A stretch of DNA of 22,401 nt. Origin: a virus. The position numbers and the translations under genes are program-made. The DNA lies in the IMG/VR virus record IMGVR_UViG_3300021085_000243, positions 1 through 22,401 of that record, one strand, 5' to 3'. The notes under the pieces were generated by a model, which saw nothing but the letters and a program-made list of their open reading frames with translations, did not search any database and was not told where the DNA came from. The stretch's first letter is position 1, and each line of letters begins with the position of its first letter. Positions 6,531 to 14,852 of the stretch are shown here, one piece after another.

Positions 6531-8341
6531 TGGCAGAAACTAGAGACATAAGATACATTAATAGAAATTTCGATGACTTTAAGTCACAGTTAGTTGAATA
6601 TGCAAAAGCATATTTTCCTGATTCTTATAACGACTTTGGTCCTTCCTCTCCTGGAATGATGTTTATCGAAATGGCATCTTATGTAGGAGATGTTCTATCT
6701 TTTTACCAAGATAATCAATTACAGGAAACATTCTTACAACACGCTAAAAACCCTGCTAATTTATATGCCTTAGCATATATGATGGGATATAAGCCTAAAG
6801 TTACTACAGTAGCAGAAGCAGAACTAGAAGTAACCCAACTTGTAGATGCCATTGGGTCAGAATATAAACCAGACTTTAACCAGGCTATTACAGTTACTGA
6901 GAACAGTACTATAAAATCAACTGCTCAAGGTAATCAGGTATTTCTACTTCAAGATAAGGTAGATTTTAACTTTTCAAGTTCTTATGATCCAACTGAAATA
7001 ACAGTTGCATCTCTTACTAATAATGAACCTTCTGAATTTTTACTGAAGAAAAAAGCTAAAGCATTCTCCGGTAAAATAAAAACAAAAAAAGAAACTTATA
7101 CAACTTCTAATAAATTCGCTACTCTAAATATATCAGACTCAAATATTATAGGTGTTTTAGATATAGTAGATAGCGATGGTAATATATGGTACGAAGTTCC
7201 ATTCTTAGGACAAGATACTATATTTGCACCAGAAACTAATACAGGTATAGAAAAATCGCAAGCCCCTAATTTACTTAAATTAAAAAAAGTCACTAGGAGA
7301 TTTGTAACTAGGTTTACATCTACAGGGGTTCTTCAAATACAATTTGGAGCTGGAATAAGCACTGAAGATGACAATGAATTTTTACCTGATCCAACTTCTA
7401 TAGGATACGGAACTAGACAAGGTACTAATCGTTTAGACTTTGCATATGATCCTTCTAACTTCTTATTCTCTAAGTCATATGGGCTAGCTCCTTCTAATAC
7501 AGAATTAACAGTTCGATATATAGTAGGTGGAGGTATAGAAGCAAATGCACCAGCAAATAGTATTACTTCTATAGACGCAATTACAACAACAGCTAATGAT
7601 TCTTCAAAAGTAGCGTCTCTAACGTTCAATAATCCCTCTCCTGCATTAGGCGGTAGAGATGGAGATTCAGTACAGGAGATTAGAGAGAACTCATTGAGAT
7701 CCTTTGCTGAACAACAGAGAACGGTTACACTTCAAGACTATACTGTACGTTCGTTATCCCTTCCTCCTATGTTTGGAAGTATAGCTAAAGTATACGTAAC
7801 ACAAGATAGTTCTACAAGAAGCACAGAAACGGTATTAAGCGATAATAGACTAGCTTTATCTCTATACGTACTAGCTTATAATAACGAAGGAGCTCTAGTT
7901 CCTGCGAGTAGAACATTAAAAAATAACCTCAAAACATATCTATCTCAGTTTATGATGTTAACAGATGCTGTTGATATAAAAGATGCATTTGTAATTAATA
8001 TTGGGATACAATTCGAAATCGTAGCACTACCAAACTATCAGTCAAGAGATGTGTTACTTAGTTGTACTGAAAAATTAAAAGAGGCTTTAGGACGTGATAA
8101 ACTGACTATTAATCAACCAATTAATCTATCTAATCTTTATACAACATTAGACAGAGTAAAAGGAGTACAAACAGTTAAAAATGTAAGTATTGTAAATAAA
8201 GCAGGCAAAAAATACTCTCAATTTGGATACGACATAACAGGAGCAACAAAAGATAATATAGTTTACCCTTCTTTTGACCCTTGTTGTTTTGAAGTAAAAT
8301 ATCCTAATCAAGATATTGAAGGGAGAGTAACAACATTATAA
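6530..8341 (+). CDS. gp6-like baseplate wedge protein
   Basis: At 603 residues this is near T4 gp6 (660). The N-terminal region (residues 5-95) carries the family signature: RDIRYINRNFDDFKSQLVEYAKAYFPD, DFGPSSPGMMFIEMASYVGDVLSFYQDNQLQETFL, and LAYMMGYKP. The C-terminal half contains the gpJ-like core with GGRDGDSVQEIRENSLRSFAEQQRTVTLQDY at about 364-395 and the final domain ending near VKNVSIVNKAG. gp6 dimers form the continuous ring of the baseplate that reorganises on contraction. The gene follows gp25 with a one-base overlap and is followed one base later by the next ATG, so the wedge genes are one translational unit. Confidence 0.93.
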   Translation: MAETRDIRYINRNFDDFKSQLVEYAKAYFPDSYNDFGPSSPGMMFIEMASYVGDVLSFYQDNQLQETFLQHAKNPANLYALAYMMGYKPKVTTVAEAELEVTQLVDAIGSEYKPDFNQAITVTENSTIKSTAQGNQVFLLQDKVDFNFSSSYDPTEITVASLTNNEPSEFLLKKKAKAFSGKIKTKKETYTTSNKFATLNISDSNIIGVLDIVDSDGNIWYEVPFLGQDTIFAPETNTGIEKSQAPNLLKLKKVTRRFVTRFTSTGVLQIQFGAGISTEDDNEFLPDPTSIGYGTRQGTNRLDFAYDPSNFLFSKSYGLAPSNTELTVRYIVGGGIEANAPANSITSIDAITTTANDSSKVASLTFNNPSPALGGRDGDSVQEIRENSLRSFAEQQRTVTLQDYTVRSLSLPPMFGSIAKVYVTQDSSTRSTETVLSDNRLALSLYVLAYNNEGALVPASRTLKNNLKTYLSQFMMLTDAVDIKDAFVINIGIQFEIVALPNYQSRDVLLSCTEKLKEALGRDKLTINQPINLSNLYTTLDRVKGVQTVKNVSIVNKAGKKYSQFGYDITGATKDNIVYPSFDPCCFEVKYPNQDIEGRVTTL

Positions 8342-8342
8342 T

Positions 8343-9398
8343 ATGGCAGTATATAGAATTTACCCGGAAAAAGATACCACGATTTGGTCTAAACCAAACG
8401 CAGCCGGCATGTACGCTAATGCTGGCCTAGATGAAATATTAGAAATTCGTTCATACCCTGATGACGATGGAATAGGACGCTCTAGCCGGATACTACTTAA
8501 GTTTAAAGATCGAGAAATAAACAGTGCATTGAGCACAAAAGTATCCGGCCCCTATTCTGCTTCCTTACATATGTACTTAGCATATGCAACAGAAATACCA
8601 GTAGACTACTCTCTACATGCTCACCCAATTTCTGCCTCTTGGGATAATGGAACTGGAAAAATAGAAGATGTTCCTGTAAACAGAACAGGTGTAAATTGGA
8701 GATATAGAAACGCTGGAGCTACCGATCAATGGATAGCCCTAGGAGGAGACTACTCAACCGGGTCTTATGACAGCTCATCTTCATTTGATCTGAAATCTAA
8801 TCACGATGTTGATATCGACGTTACTTCATATATAGATGCAGTTAGTAGCGGATCGATTGCTAACAATGGACAGTTAATTAAATTAGCAGATGACTTAGAG
8901 TTTGAAACAACCTCATCAATAACGTTACAATATTTTGGAGTAGATACTAATACAGTCTTTCCTCCTTACTTGGAATTTAAATGGAATGACTCATCTTATA
9001 GCAGTTCACTAACTGAATTATCAACAGATATAGCAACCATTAGTATAAAGAACCAAAAAGAAAAGTATGTAGATTCTGATAAAACTAGATTTAGAATATC
9101 AGCTAGACCAAAGTACCCCACAAGAGCTTTCTCTACTGGCTCAGTCTACCTTACTGAATATAAATTACCTCAAAATACATATTGGGCTATTAAAGATGAA
9201 TACAGCGATGAAATGATTATAGACTTTGACGAAATTTACACTAAAGTAAGCGCTGATAATACTAGTAGCTATTTTGACGTTTACATGGACAGCTTACAGC
9301 CAGAAAGGTATTACAGATTACTTCTGAAAACCTCTCTAAATGGTAGCGATATTGTAATAGATCAAAGAAACGTATTTAAGGTAGTAAGAAATGGGTAG
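8343..9398 (+). CDS. Virion protein with DNRLRE-like beta-sandwich N terminus
   Basis: The first 220 residues resemble the DNRLRE / CBM-like beta-sandwich: YPEKDTTIWSKPNAAGMYANAGLDEILEIRSY at 6-37, then RSSRILLKFKDREIN, then SASLHMYLAYA, and a YLEFKW strand at the end of the module. Such modules occur in secreted adhesins, and in phages in peripheral baseplate or fibre proteins. The C-terminal 130 residues form a second beta-rich domain (RFRISARPKYPTR...LPQNTYWAIKDEYSDEMIIDFD). The gene takes the place after gp6 where T4 has gp7, but no similarity to gp7 is visible. Function as a wedge-attached adhesin or structural spacer is inferred from position. The end overlaps the next gene by eight bases. 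Confidence 0.65.
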   Translation: MAVYRIYPEKDTTIWSKPNAAGMYANAGLDEILEIRSYPDDDGIGRSSRILLKFKDREINSALSTKVSGPYSASLHMYLAYATEIPVDYSLHAHPISASWDNGTGKIEDVPVNRTGVNWRYRNAGATDQWIALGGDYSTGSYDSSSSFDLKSNHDVDIDVTSYIDAVSSGSIANNGQLIKLADDLEFETTSSITLQYFGVDTNTVFPPYLEFKWNDSSYSSSLTELSTDIATISIKNQKEKYVDSDKTRFRISARPKYPTRAFSTGSVYLTEYKLPQNTYWAIKDEYSDEMIIDFDEIYTKVSADNTSSYFDVYMDSLQPERYYRLLLKTSLNGSDIVIDQRNVFKVVRNG

Positions 9399-9762
9399 AA
9401 ATATACAAATTAAAAAAACGGTTTACCAAAAAGATGATTACGGTAAAGTCATCGATAGAAGCTTTTCTAGCTTCAAAAAACCTGTACCTGATTCTACAGA
9501 AAAGACAGTAGAGCAATTTTTTAAAGATTACGAAGAATTATATTTAGAAATACCTATACAAGGTGATAGTCAATCACATGAGTATCTTTCTCTAAGAAGT
9601 GGAGACTTGATATCAATAAACGATATAGAACAAGACATTCAACCACTATTAGATGAAATAGCCGAATTGAGACAACAGTTACTCGATTCACAAAACGAAA
9701 TATTAGATCAGAGATTAGAGATTGCAAACCTAATAGCAGCAAACACCGGTGGAGAGAGTTAA
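9391..9762 (+). CDS. Small structural protein with C-terminal coiled coil
   Basis: This is a 123-residue protein. The N terminus is basic and beta-like (MGRNIQIKKTVYQKDDYGKV). The centre contains YEELYLEIPIQGDSQSHEYLSLRSGDLISIND. Residues about 83-118 make a heptad-like coiled coil (IQPLLDEIAELRQQLLDSQNEILDQRLEIANLI) suited to trimerisation or docking. It overlaps the preceding gene by 8 bases and the following GTG-started gene by 14 bases. It probably binds one of its neighbours in the baseplate. No named family recognised. Confidence 0.6.
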   Translation: MGRNIQIKKTVYQKDDYGKVIDRSFSSFKKPVPDSTEKTVEQFFKDYEELYLEIPIQGDSQSHEYLSLRSGDLISINDIEQDIQPLLDEIAELRQQLLDSQNEILDQRLEIANLIAANTGGES

Positions 9763-11254
9763 TTACATAGTAAAAAAAGCCGATATTGGTAATACATCCC
9801 TTGAAGAAAAGGATGCGATCCTTGTTGGACCTTTCTCAATTAATAATACTTTTGACTCCTCTAAAGATTTTATTGACCTTCATATATACTCAAACGAAGG
9901 AAAACTTTTAAAATCACAACTTAACTATAAAAGTAGTACTCAATCTACATTATCAGCCGGGGCTGGTAAAGAAGGAGCATCTAACTTAATTATAGAGCCA
10001 TATAAAGATGCTATTGCTAATGGCTTTTCGAACGGAGATATAAGAGTACATTATAACTTCTTTACAGATCTACTACACTTAAGAAAAACACCTCCTAGAT
10101 TCTTTATAGAAAAAATATCAGGAGATAGAACAGAAATACAGTTACTTACATTAGAGCTCACAGATGATGAAGTTATTCAATCTGTAGCTGAAGTAAGAGC
10201 TAAATTAGAAAATCAATCTTATTTTTCTGAGTTTAAAGTTTCATTTGGTAAAAATGAAATTAGTACAGGAATTAATATAGATGTAGTAGAGTATAAAGAC
10301 GGCCAGTCTATTATTGTAAAGCTACTTAACCCTCTTCCTTCTAAATTTACAAAGAAAGATATATGTCACCTATTAGAAATAGTAGCAGACAGCTCAGCAT
10401 TTGATATTGAATTAAAAGAAGTTCAAGAAGAAATCACAGTTCCTTTTATTAAAGGACCAAACTTTGATGCTACTTTAGATAAAGAAATAAGTAACCCTAC
10501 TGAGTTCTTCAATTTCGATGAACTCTTTAGTTATCCAGTAACAGGGTCTTATTATCAACTTTATTCTCTATTCAATGAGAAAGGTGCACAAATTAGTATA
10601 GACCATTCTGACTATGGAGACTTTATACATTTTTCATCTGCAGAAGAAAGACTAAGAAACTTTAAGTATAAGTTAGATCTTATAGATAACTACGAAGAAA
10701 ATAGATCAGCAGTTTCTGCGACTAACTATACTAAATTAGGAGCCTCTGGTAGTAAAGGTTATTATGACGGCTTAATTAAAGGTATAGTAGATAATTTTGA
10801 TCATTACGATAGGTACTTATATTATGAAAGCGGTTCTTACTCTTGGCCAAAAACTAACAATCAGCCTCCATACATTAACCAAACAAGCGCAACAGTTGAA
10901 AGTCAAAACTGGTTCGAAACTCAATTAGTTTCAGCCTCTAACTTTGATTTAACTAACTATGACGTTTTAACTAACGCTGTACCTTCTTACTTAAAAGAAG
11001 ACAAAGCTAACGAACCTCTTCTAATGTTTGTGCATATGTTAGCACAGCATTTTGATAACTTATGGATTTACTTTAAAGCGGTATCAAATAAATATGATGC
11101 AGATAATAGGCTAGACTTTGGTATATCTAAAGACTTAGTTAGATCAGCTATAGAAAGCTTTGGTATAAACGTTTATAATAGTAATAAAAATCTAGAAAAC
11201 TTATTTGCATCATTTAACGGTGAAAGCTATACCTCAGTAATACTCAGGAAGTAA
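9749..11254 (+). CDS. Large tail/baseplate protein, N-terminal part (split gene, GTG start)
   Basis: The first codon used is GTG 9749, inside the preceding gene; the opening VNYIVKKADIGNTSLEEKDAILVGPFSINNTFD is continuous and no ATG lies near. The 501 residues are mixed beta/helical, with aromatic-rich stretches (HYDRYLYYESGSYSWPKTNNQPPYINQ) and an end reading VYNSNKNLENLFASFNGESY. In the overlapping frame (minus one), coding-like sequence begins at 11224 and runs without a stop into the next gene (SNTQEVINHYMQITSGSGLEHLQ). From memory of related marine phage proteins, the two halves normally form one long polypeptide with the KEIYKRIYHNIPLL...KGT..GLRALIN block. The break is therefore either a frameshift, a sequencing error or a natural gene split. 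No classical slippery heptamer is visible. Confidence 0.65.
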   Translation: MERVNYIVKKADIGNTSLEEKDAILVGPFSINNTFDSSKDFIDLHIYSNEGKLLKSQLNYKSSTQSTLSAGAGKEGASNLIIEPYKDAIANGFSNGDIRVHYNFFTDLLHLRKTPPRFFIEKISGDRTEIQLLTLELTDDEVIQSVAEVRAKLENQSYFSEFKVSFGKNEISTGINIDVVEYKDGQSIIVKLLNPLPSKFTKKDICHLLEIVADSSAFDIELKEVQEEITVPFIKGPNFDATLDKEISNPTEFFNFDELFSYPVTGSYYQLYSLFNEKGAQISIDHSDYGDFIHFSSAEERLRNFKYKLDLIDNYEENRSAVSATNYTKLGASGSKGYYDGLIKGIVDNFDHYDRYLYYESGSYSWPKTNNQPPYINQTSATVESQNWFETQLVSASNFDLTNYDVLTNAVPSYLKEDKANEPLLMFVHMLAQHFDNLWIYFKAVSNKYDADNRLDFGISKDLVRSAIESFGINVYNSNKNLENLFASFNGESYTSVILRK

Positions 11255-11265
11255 TTAATCACTAC

Positions 11266-13383
11266 ATGCAAATTACCTCTGGTAGTGGGTTAGAACACCT
11301 TCAACCTATGCCAGCTGATAACTATCAGAAAGAGATTTACAAGAGGATATACCACAACATACCTCTTCTTACAAAAGCAAAAGGTACTCATAGAGGTCTT
11401 AGAGCACTTATAAACTGTTTCGGTATACCAGACAATTTGCTTACTATCAAGCAATTTGGAGGTACAGCGATAGACGGTAATAGACATTTTTCTACCCAAC
11501 AAGGAGTGACAAGCTCTTTAGATAAAGTAAGATTAGATAACTCAGGTAGTTTAGTGTCCGGTAGTACACTGTCACTATATACTTCTGTAGTAGATAGAGT
11601 ATATAAGTATTCTGATGACCAGCATACAGTAGAGGTAGGATTTGATATCTCAGATACTACTAACGACCTTATTCAGGCTAGAGTAAGTGGAAGCTTTGAC
11701 TATGATAACTATATTGGTGATCCTAGAGATGCACACTCAACTAATTATCACATACTTGATGAATTAGCAGAAAAAATATTTACCGATGAACAAGAAGGAA
11801 GTATTTACAACTACTGGAACGGAGTTCAAAAGCTTTGGCAAAATGCAGATTGGGATTGGAATGCAACTCCTTTTGAAGCATTTAGACAGACAGGTGACTT
11901 TATAAGGTTAATTAAATTCTTTGACAACTCTATTTTTAGAACAATTAAAGACTTTATTCCTGCTCGTTCTAATGTTAATACAGGGGTTATAATTAAACCT
12001 CATATTCTTAATAGAAGTAAAATAAAACAGGTAAAGGTTACCTATGATCATGAAATACACACAGGCAGTATAACCGTTGACCCTATCACAGGATCTCACG
12101 GAGGCACTTGGGATATGACTCCTTTAACTCCGTACACTACTAATTATTCTGCTAGTATTATTTCTCCATTAGGATTTGTTCCTAGACATGTAGAAGATGA
12201 ATCACCAAAATATACTGGTGAATTTAGCGGGTCATTATTAATTGCCTCAGACGGAGAATTAAACGCAGGTAACCCCTTTAAATCTCAAGCACAACCAATT
12301 GCTCAATTTTCATTAAGAGCATTTAACTTCTCATTACCTATTCCACTTGCTTGTGATGTGATATTAAATATTACTAAGGTAGGAGAGTTTTATAGGTTTA
12401 GCCCTGTAGGTCCTGGACTTGTAGGTATAACATACCCAACAACAGTCCCAAATAGTAGTTTAACTATTAGCAGCTCAGTAGATTATGATTTATATCAATT
12501 CTTAACTGCTACAGCTACTCCTACATATCCATATTATTTTGAAGGATGGTACGACGGAAATAACGAACTGACTGATAACCTAATACAGACTTCCTCTGTA
12601 CTAACTATATACGAAAATACTAACAGCACAATAGATCATTATTTTGCTCATTTTAGCACAGAAGCAGCAAACAGAGTAGTATATACATTTACAACTAACT
12701 ATCCTGATGGAACTGCAGATGGTACTATGAGAGAAGGAGTTTATGGGCTATTTGACTCTGTTCAATTAAATTACCCTGAAACTATTCCTTCAACTGGAAG
12801 TTACCAATATACTCAAAACTGGAACCTCTATAGCTCAATGGCTGCTGAGGCAGTAGATGGATACAATACATATCCTTTTTTAGGGTGGTATAACTCCGCT
12901 AACAACCTACTTACTACAAGTAGCTTAATAACTATTACCTCTGGTTCATTTGGTAATGCCACAGCATTTTACGCTAGATATACACCAGCTAAACATTATT
13001 TCACTTTCAGAAACTGGTTTAGAGTTACTAGTGATGGTAACAGTATATCAGATGACGGAACTTATCAACTATTCCAAAAACGTAATGCTGAACAACAAAT
13101 TACTCAAACAGCTGATCACGTGGTCAATAGCTACTTCTTAGCTGAAGAGTATAGAGCAACAAATAATTATTACAAATCCGTATACTATATTGATGTAGAG
13201 ATAGATGGAACTCTAGGAACAGGTTATACTTATAACTTTACGTTCCCTGAGAATACAAATCCTGATTATCATAGAGCGGTTAATTTTTATACTAACATAC
13301 TAGATACATATTTATATGAAAGAAACCTAGATGGTTACCATCATAGTACCAACATAACAGGTACTTTGCCGGCTACTATCTAA
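11266..13383 (+). CDS. Large tail/baseplate protein, C-terminal part, interrupted by group I intron
   Basis: The N-terminal part (20-75) holds the strongest motif, KEIYKRIYHNIPLLTKAKGTHRGLRALINCFGIP followed by IKQFGG. It resembles tail proteins of the gpI/P2-type baseplate group and recurs in marine phage structural proteins. Residues about 360-470 and 470-575 look like two InlB-type B-repeats, each with a (F/Y)-x-GWY core (YYFEGWYDGNNELTD; YPFLGWYNSANNLLTT), suggesting adhesion modules. The unspliced frame stops at TAA 13381, followed at once by two more in-frame TAA codons. These stops lie at the 5' edge of a group I intron. Splicing probably continues the frame into exon II (about 13622-13703), extending the protein by about 27 residues. 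The upstream half is the previous gene; ATG 11266 may be a true start or only an internal Met. Confidence 0.7.
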   Translation: MQITSGSGLEHLQPMPADNYQKEIYKRIYHNIPLLTKAKGTHRGLRALINCFGIPDNLLTIKQFGGTAIDGNRHFSTQQGVTSSLDKVRLDNSGSLVSGSTLSLYTSVVDRVYKYSDDQHTVEVGFDISDTTNDLIQARVSGSFDYDNYIGDPRDAHSTNYHILDELAEKIFTDEQEGSIYNYWNGVQKLWQNADWDWNATPFEAFRQTGDFIRLIKFFDNSIFRTIKDFIPARSNVNTGVIIKPHILNRSKIKQVKVTYDHEIHTGSITVDPITGSHGGTWDMTPLTPYTTNYSASIISPLGFVPRHVEDESPKYTGEFSGSLLIASDGELNAGNPFKSQAQPIAQFSLRAFNFSLPIPLACDVILNITKVGEFYRFSPVGPGLVGITYPTTVPNSSLTISSSVDYDLYQFLTATATPTYPYYFEGWYDGNNELTDNLIQTSSVLTIYENTNSTIDHYFAHFSTEAANRVVYTFTTNYPDGTADGTMREGVYGLFDSVQLNYPETIPSTGSYQYTQNWNLYSSMAAEAVDGYNTYPFLGWYNSANNLLTTSSLITITSGSFGNATAFYARYTPAKHYFTFRNWFRVTSDGNSISDDGTYQLFQKRNAEQQITQTADHVVNSYFLAEEYRATNNYYKSVYYIDVEIDGTLGTGYTYNFTFPENTNPDYHRAVNFYTNILDTYLYERNLDGYHHSTNITGTLPATI

Positions 13384-13621
13384 TAATAAGTCCGATTTAA
13401 ACTGGGTGAATTGCTGGAAACTCTTTAGAGCTTTAACTACCAAAGCGTAACAATGTTAAAGATTAGACAATCAGCAGCCAAGCTACAAGCCATCTTGTAG
13501 AAGGTTCAGAGACTACTGGAGGGAAAATGGGTTCCCTTAATAACCAGAATTAGCGCCCAGCAGGAGTAATCCTGATGATATAGTCCGATCTTCATGGAGA
13601 CATGAAGTTAACATAATGGTG
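13380..13621 (+). ncRNA. Group I self-splicing intron, IA-type, no internal ORF
   Basis: All core helices can be drawn. P3 is CUGGGUG (13402-13408) with CGCCCAG (13554-13560). P4 is UGCUG with CAGCA. The P5-side hairpin is CUUUAAC with GUUAAAG. P6 is GCC with GGU, plus a perfect CUACAAG/CUUGUAG extension. P7 is GACUA (13511-13515) with UAGUC (13581-13585). P7.1 is CUGG/CCAG, P7.2 AGGGAA/UUCCCU, P8 AGGA/UCCU, and P9 CUUCAUG-GAGA-CAUGAAG (13590-13607). P7.1 plus P7.2 points to subgroup IA. The P9 hairpin and the ending AACAUAAUG resemble the T4 td intron as I remember it. Edges are uncertain: 13380-13621 (U before, G at the end) is the pair that restores the frame, but no convincing P1 with the usual U-G pair supports it. 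Weak P1 alternatives place the 5' site after U13374 or U13362, and td similarity would end the intron at G13618 or G13619. Confidence 0.88.
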
Positions 13622-13703
13622 ATACGAAAGCGGACCTCCGGGCGAGCAAGTAGTGTATAAGGCCTTAAAACCTGGCGGATTAAGTACCATTACAAACGAA
13701 TAA
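13622..13703 (+). CDS. Probable exon II of the intron-split tail protein
   Basis: The frame reads YESGPPGEQVVYKALKPGGLSTITNE from 13623 and stops at TAA 13701, six bases before the next ATG. That spacing matches the tight packing of this genome, whereas the other two frames stop 50 or more bases earlier and use codons rare here. Joined to exon I it would read LPAT-I-YESGPPGEQ. There is no start codon of its own in good position, which favours an exon over a separate gene. An in-frame TGA at 13620-13622 must be removed by splicing for this model to work, which sets the intron's last base at or after 13621. The segment is GC-richer than its surroundings, so part of it could instead be structured RNA. 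Confidence 0.5.
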
Positions 13704-13709
13704 AGTAAG

Positions 13710-14801
13710 ATGACTGAATTAGATTTCAAAAACACTAACCCTACTTCATATGATGAGGGGAATGCTAATCTACTCTACAGCAGTAGTATAGGCACAGGTT
13801 CGTATGAACTACCCGAAGGTAAGTACGGCACATCAGGAAGCTTTAGTTATGATAAAGTATTAAGTAATGTAGAGACTGGCGGTTTCGGTAAAGAGTATTA
13901 TTTAGCCGAAGCATTATTTCCTCCTTATAAAGTGTTAGGATTAACTATACCTTTCAATAGTAAGAATAATGTTTCTTTAGAACAGACATTATCACAGGTA
14001 ACAGGAGTTAAACTTACAATGGGAAACTTACCTATAGAATTACAGACAACTGAAATATCTAAACAAGCAGGTTACTTTTTTATCCGTACCCAACCTACAA
14101 ATGTATTTTCATTACCGGTAGGGGAAGATGCAGCAGGAACTCCATTAGATTTAATTGTTGAGTTTATTTTTGCTCCTTACTTAGCTGATAAATTTAGTAA
14201 CAGTGACTTTAATGCATTAATAGGTAATGCCAGTACTAACTCAACTAGTACTGTTGCAATGGTAGTTGATAGAGAAGGAGATCAACTTAAACCTACTAAC
14301 TTAGGTGCAATCATATCTCAAACAGCAACAAAAGCAGCAGTTCAATATAGTAACTATACTACCACAGGATGGACTAATGCTAGGTACCACGGCTCTACTT
14401 TAAATAGTGGAAGCATTTTCGGAGAAGATCCAGCTATGACTTTAAAGGTTTTCCAAGGGTCAATTCATCCTTTAGACTCTTCTGCTAAGACTTTAATTAA
14501 TGCAGTTGAACAGCATTCTGATGATATTTATTATAATGATAATAGACTACCGACAGATTACATATCCGGGAGTGTATTATTTGTTACATCAAGTTCATTC
14601 CCTACATCTCGACCATCCAGCTACGGCACTAAGGTAAATGGTATATTGAACTTAAATAGAGGTAGCACCTTATATGAAGCAAGAGGAAATAAATTTATAA
14701 GGATAGTAGATAAAAAAATACTTGCAACTGATATATCAACAGTATTTACTACTAATGAATTTGGAAATATAATTAAATCAATAACCGGATCAGCATCATA
14801 A
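13710..14801 (+). CDS. Virion structural protein of unknown function
   Basis: This 363-residue protein opens MTELDFKNTNPTSYDEGNANLLYSSSIGTGSYEL and is beta-rich, with many Ser, Thr, Gly and Asn, typical of tail or fibre-base proteins. It contains ALFPPYKVLGLTIPFNSKNNVSLEQTLSQVTGVKL and a C-terminal LYEARGNKFIRIVDKKILATDISTVFTTNEFGNI. No membrane or signal segment is present. ATG 13710 is a natural start: an in-frame TAA lies nine bases upstream, so fusion to the intron-split gene is unlikely. A 51-base AT-rich gap with a candidate promoter motif follows it. Position between the large tail protein and the fibre genes suggests a baseplate-peripheral component. Confidence 0.65.
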   Translation: MTELDFKNTNPTSYDEGNANLLYSSSIGTGSYELPEGKYGTSGSFSYDKVLSNVETGGFGKEYYLAEALFPPYKVLGLTIPFNSKNNVSLEQTLSQVTGVKLTMGNLPIELQTTEISKQAGYFFIRTQPTNVFSLPVGEDAAGTPLDLIVEFIFAPYLADKFSNSDFNALIGNASTNSTSTVAMVVDREGDQLKPTNLGAIISQTATKAAVQYSNYTTTGWTNARYHGSTLNSGSIFGEDPAMTLKVFQGSIHPLDSSAKTLINAVEQHSDDIYYNDNRLPTDYISGSVLFVTSSSFPTSRPSSYGTKVNGILNLNRGSTLYEARGNKFIRIVDKKILATDISTVFTTNEFGNIIKSITGSAS

Positions 14802-14822
14802 CTTAACTAAAACATATATATT

Positions 14823-14838
14823 AGATATTTATATAAAA
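14823..14838 (+). promoter_or_regulatory. Second copy of AGATATTTATATAAAA, candidate promoter element
   Basis: This is identical over 16 bases to 2775-2790. It lies in the 51-base gap between two structural genes, 14 bases before ATG 14853. Shared placement upstream of starts in the rare gaps of the late block suggests a regulatory element; strand and role are inferred. Confidence 0.4.
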
Positions 14839-14852
14839 CACAATAACATAAA

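Noticed and set aside
11224-11256. Programmed minus-one ribosomal frameshift
   Set aside because: No X-XXY-YYZ heptamer or clear downstream stimulatory structure was seen in the short overlap, so an indel, gene split or assembly error is equally likely.
12950-13141. 63-residue plus-strand ORF inside the tail protein gene
   Set aside because: It is a shadow of the longer, better-supported frame and shows no recognisable motif.
5231-13683. 13-base repeat CCTGGCGGATTAA at 5231-5243 and 13671-13683, both reading KPGGL
   Set aside because: A few exact 13-base matches are expected by chance in a window this size. It was not used as evidence that exon II is coding.
13614-13692. Seven-pair stem UAAUGGU (13614-13620) with ACCAUUA (13686-13692), which could extend the intron to about 13698
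   Set aside because: The inner sequence gives no continuous helix, and the td-like 3' ending plus the exon II reading frame favour an earlier end. Kept only as an alternative boundary.
13379-13712. Intron joining the large tail protein directly to the gene at 13710
   Set aside because: An in-frame TAA at 13701-13703 blocks that fusion unless the intron ends at 13705 or 13709, far beyond the paired core. The next gene also has a natural-looking start.
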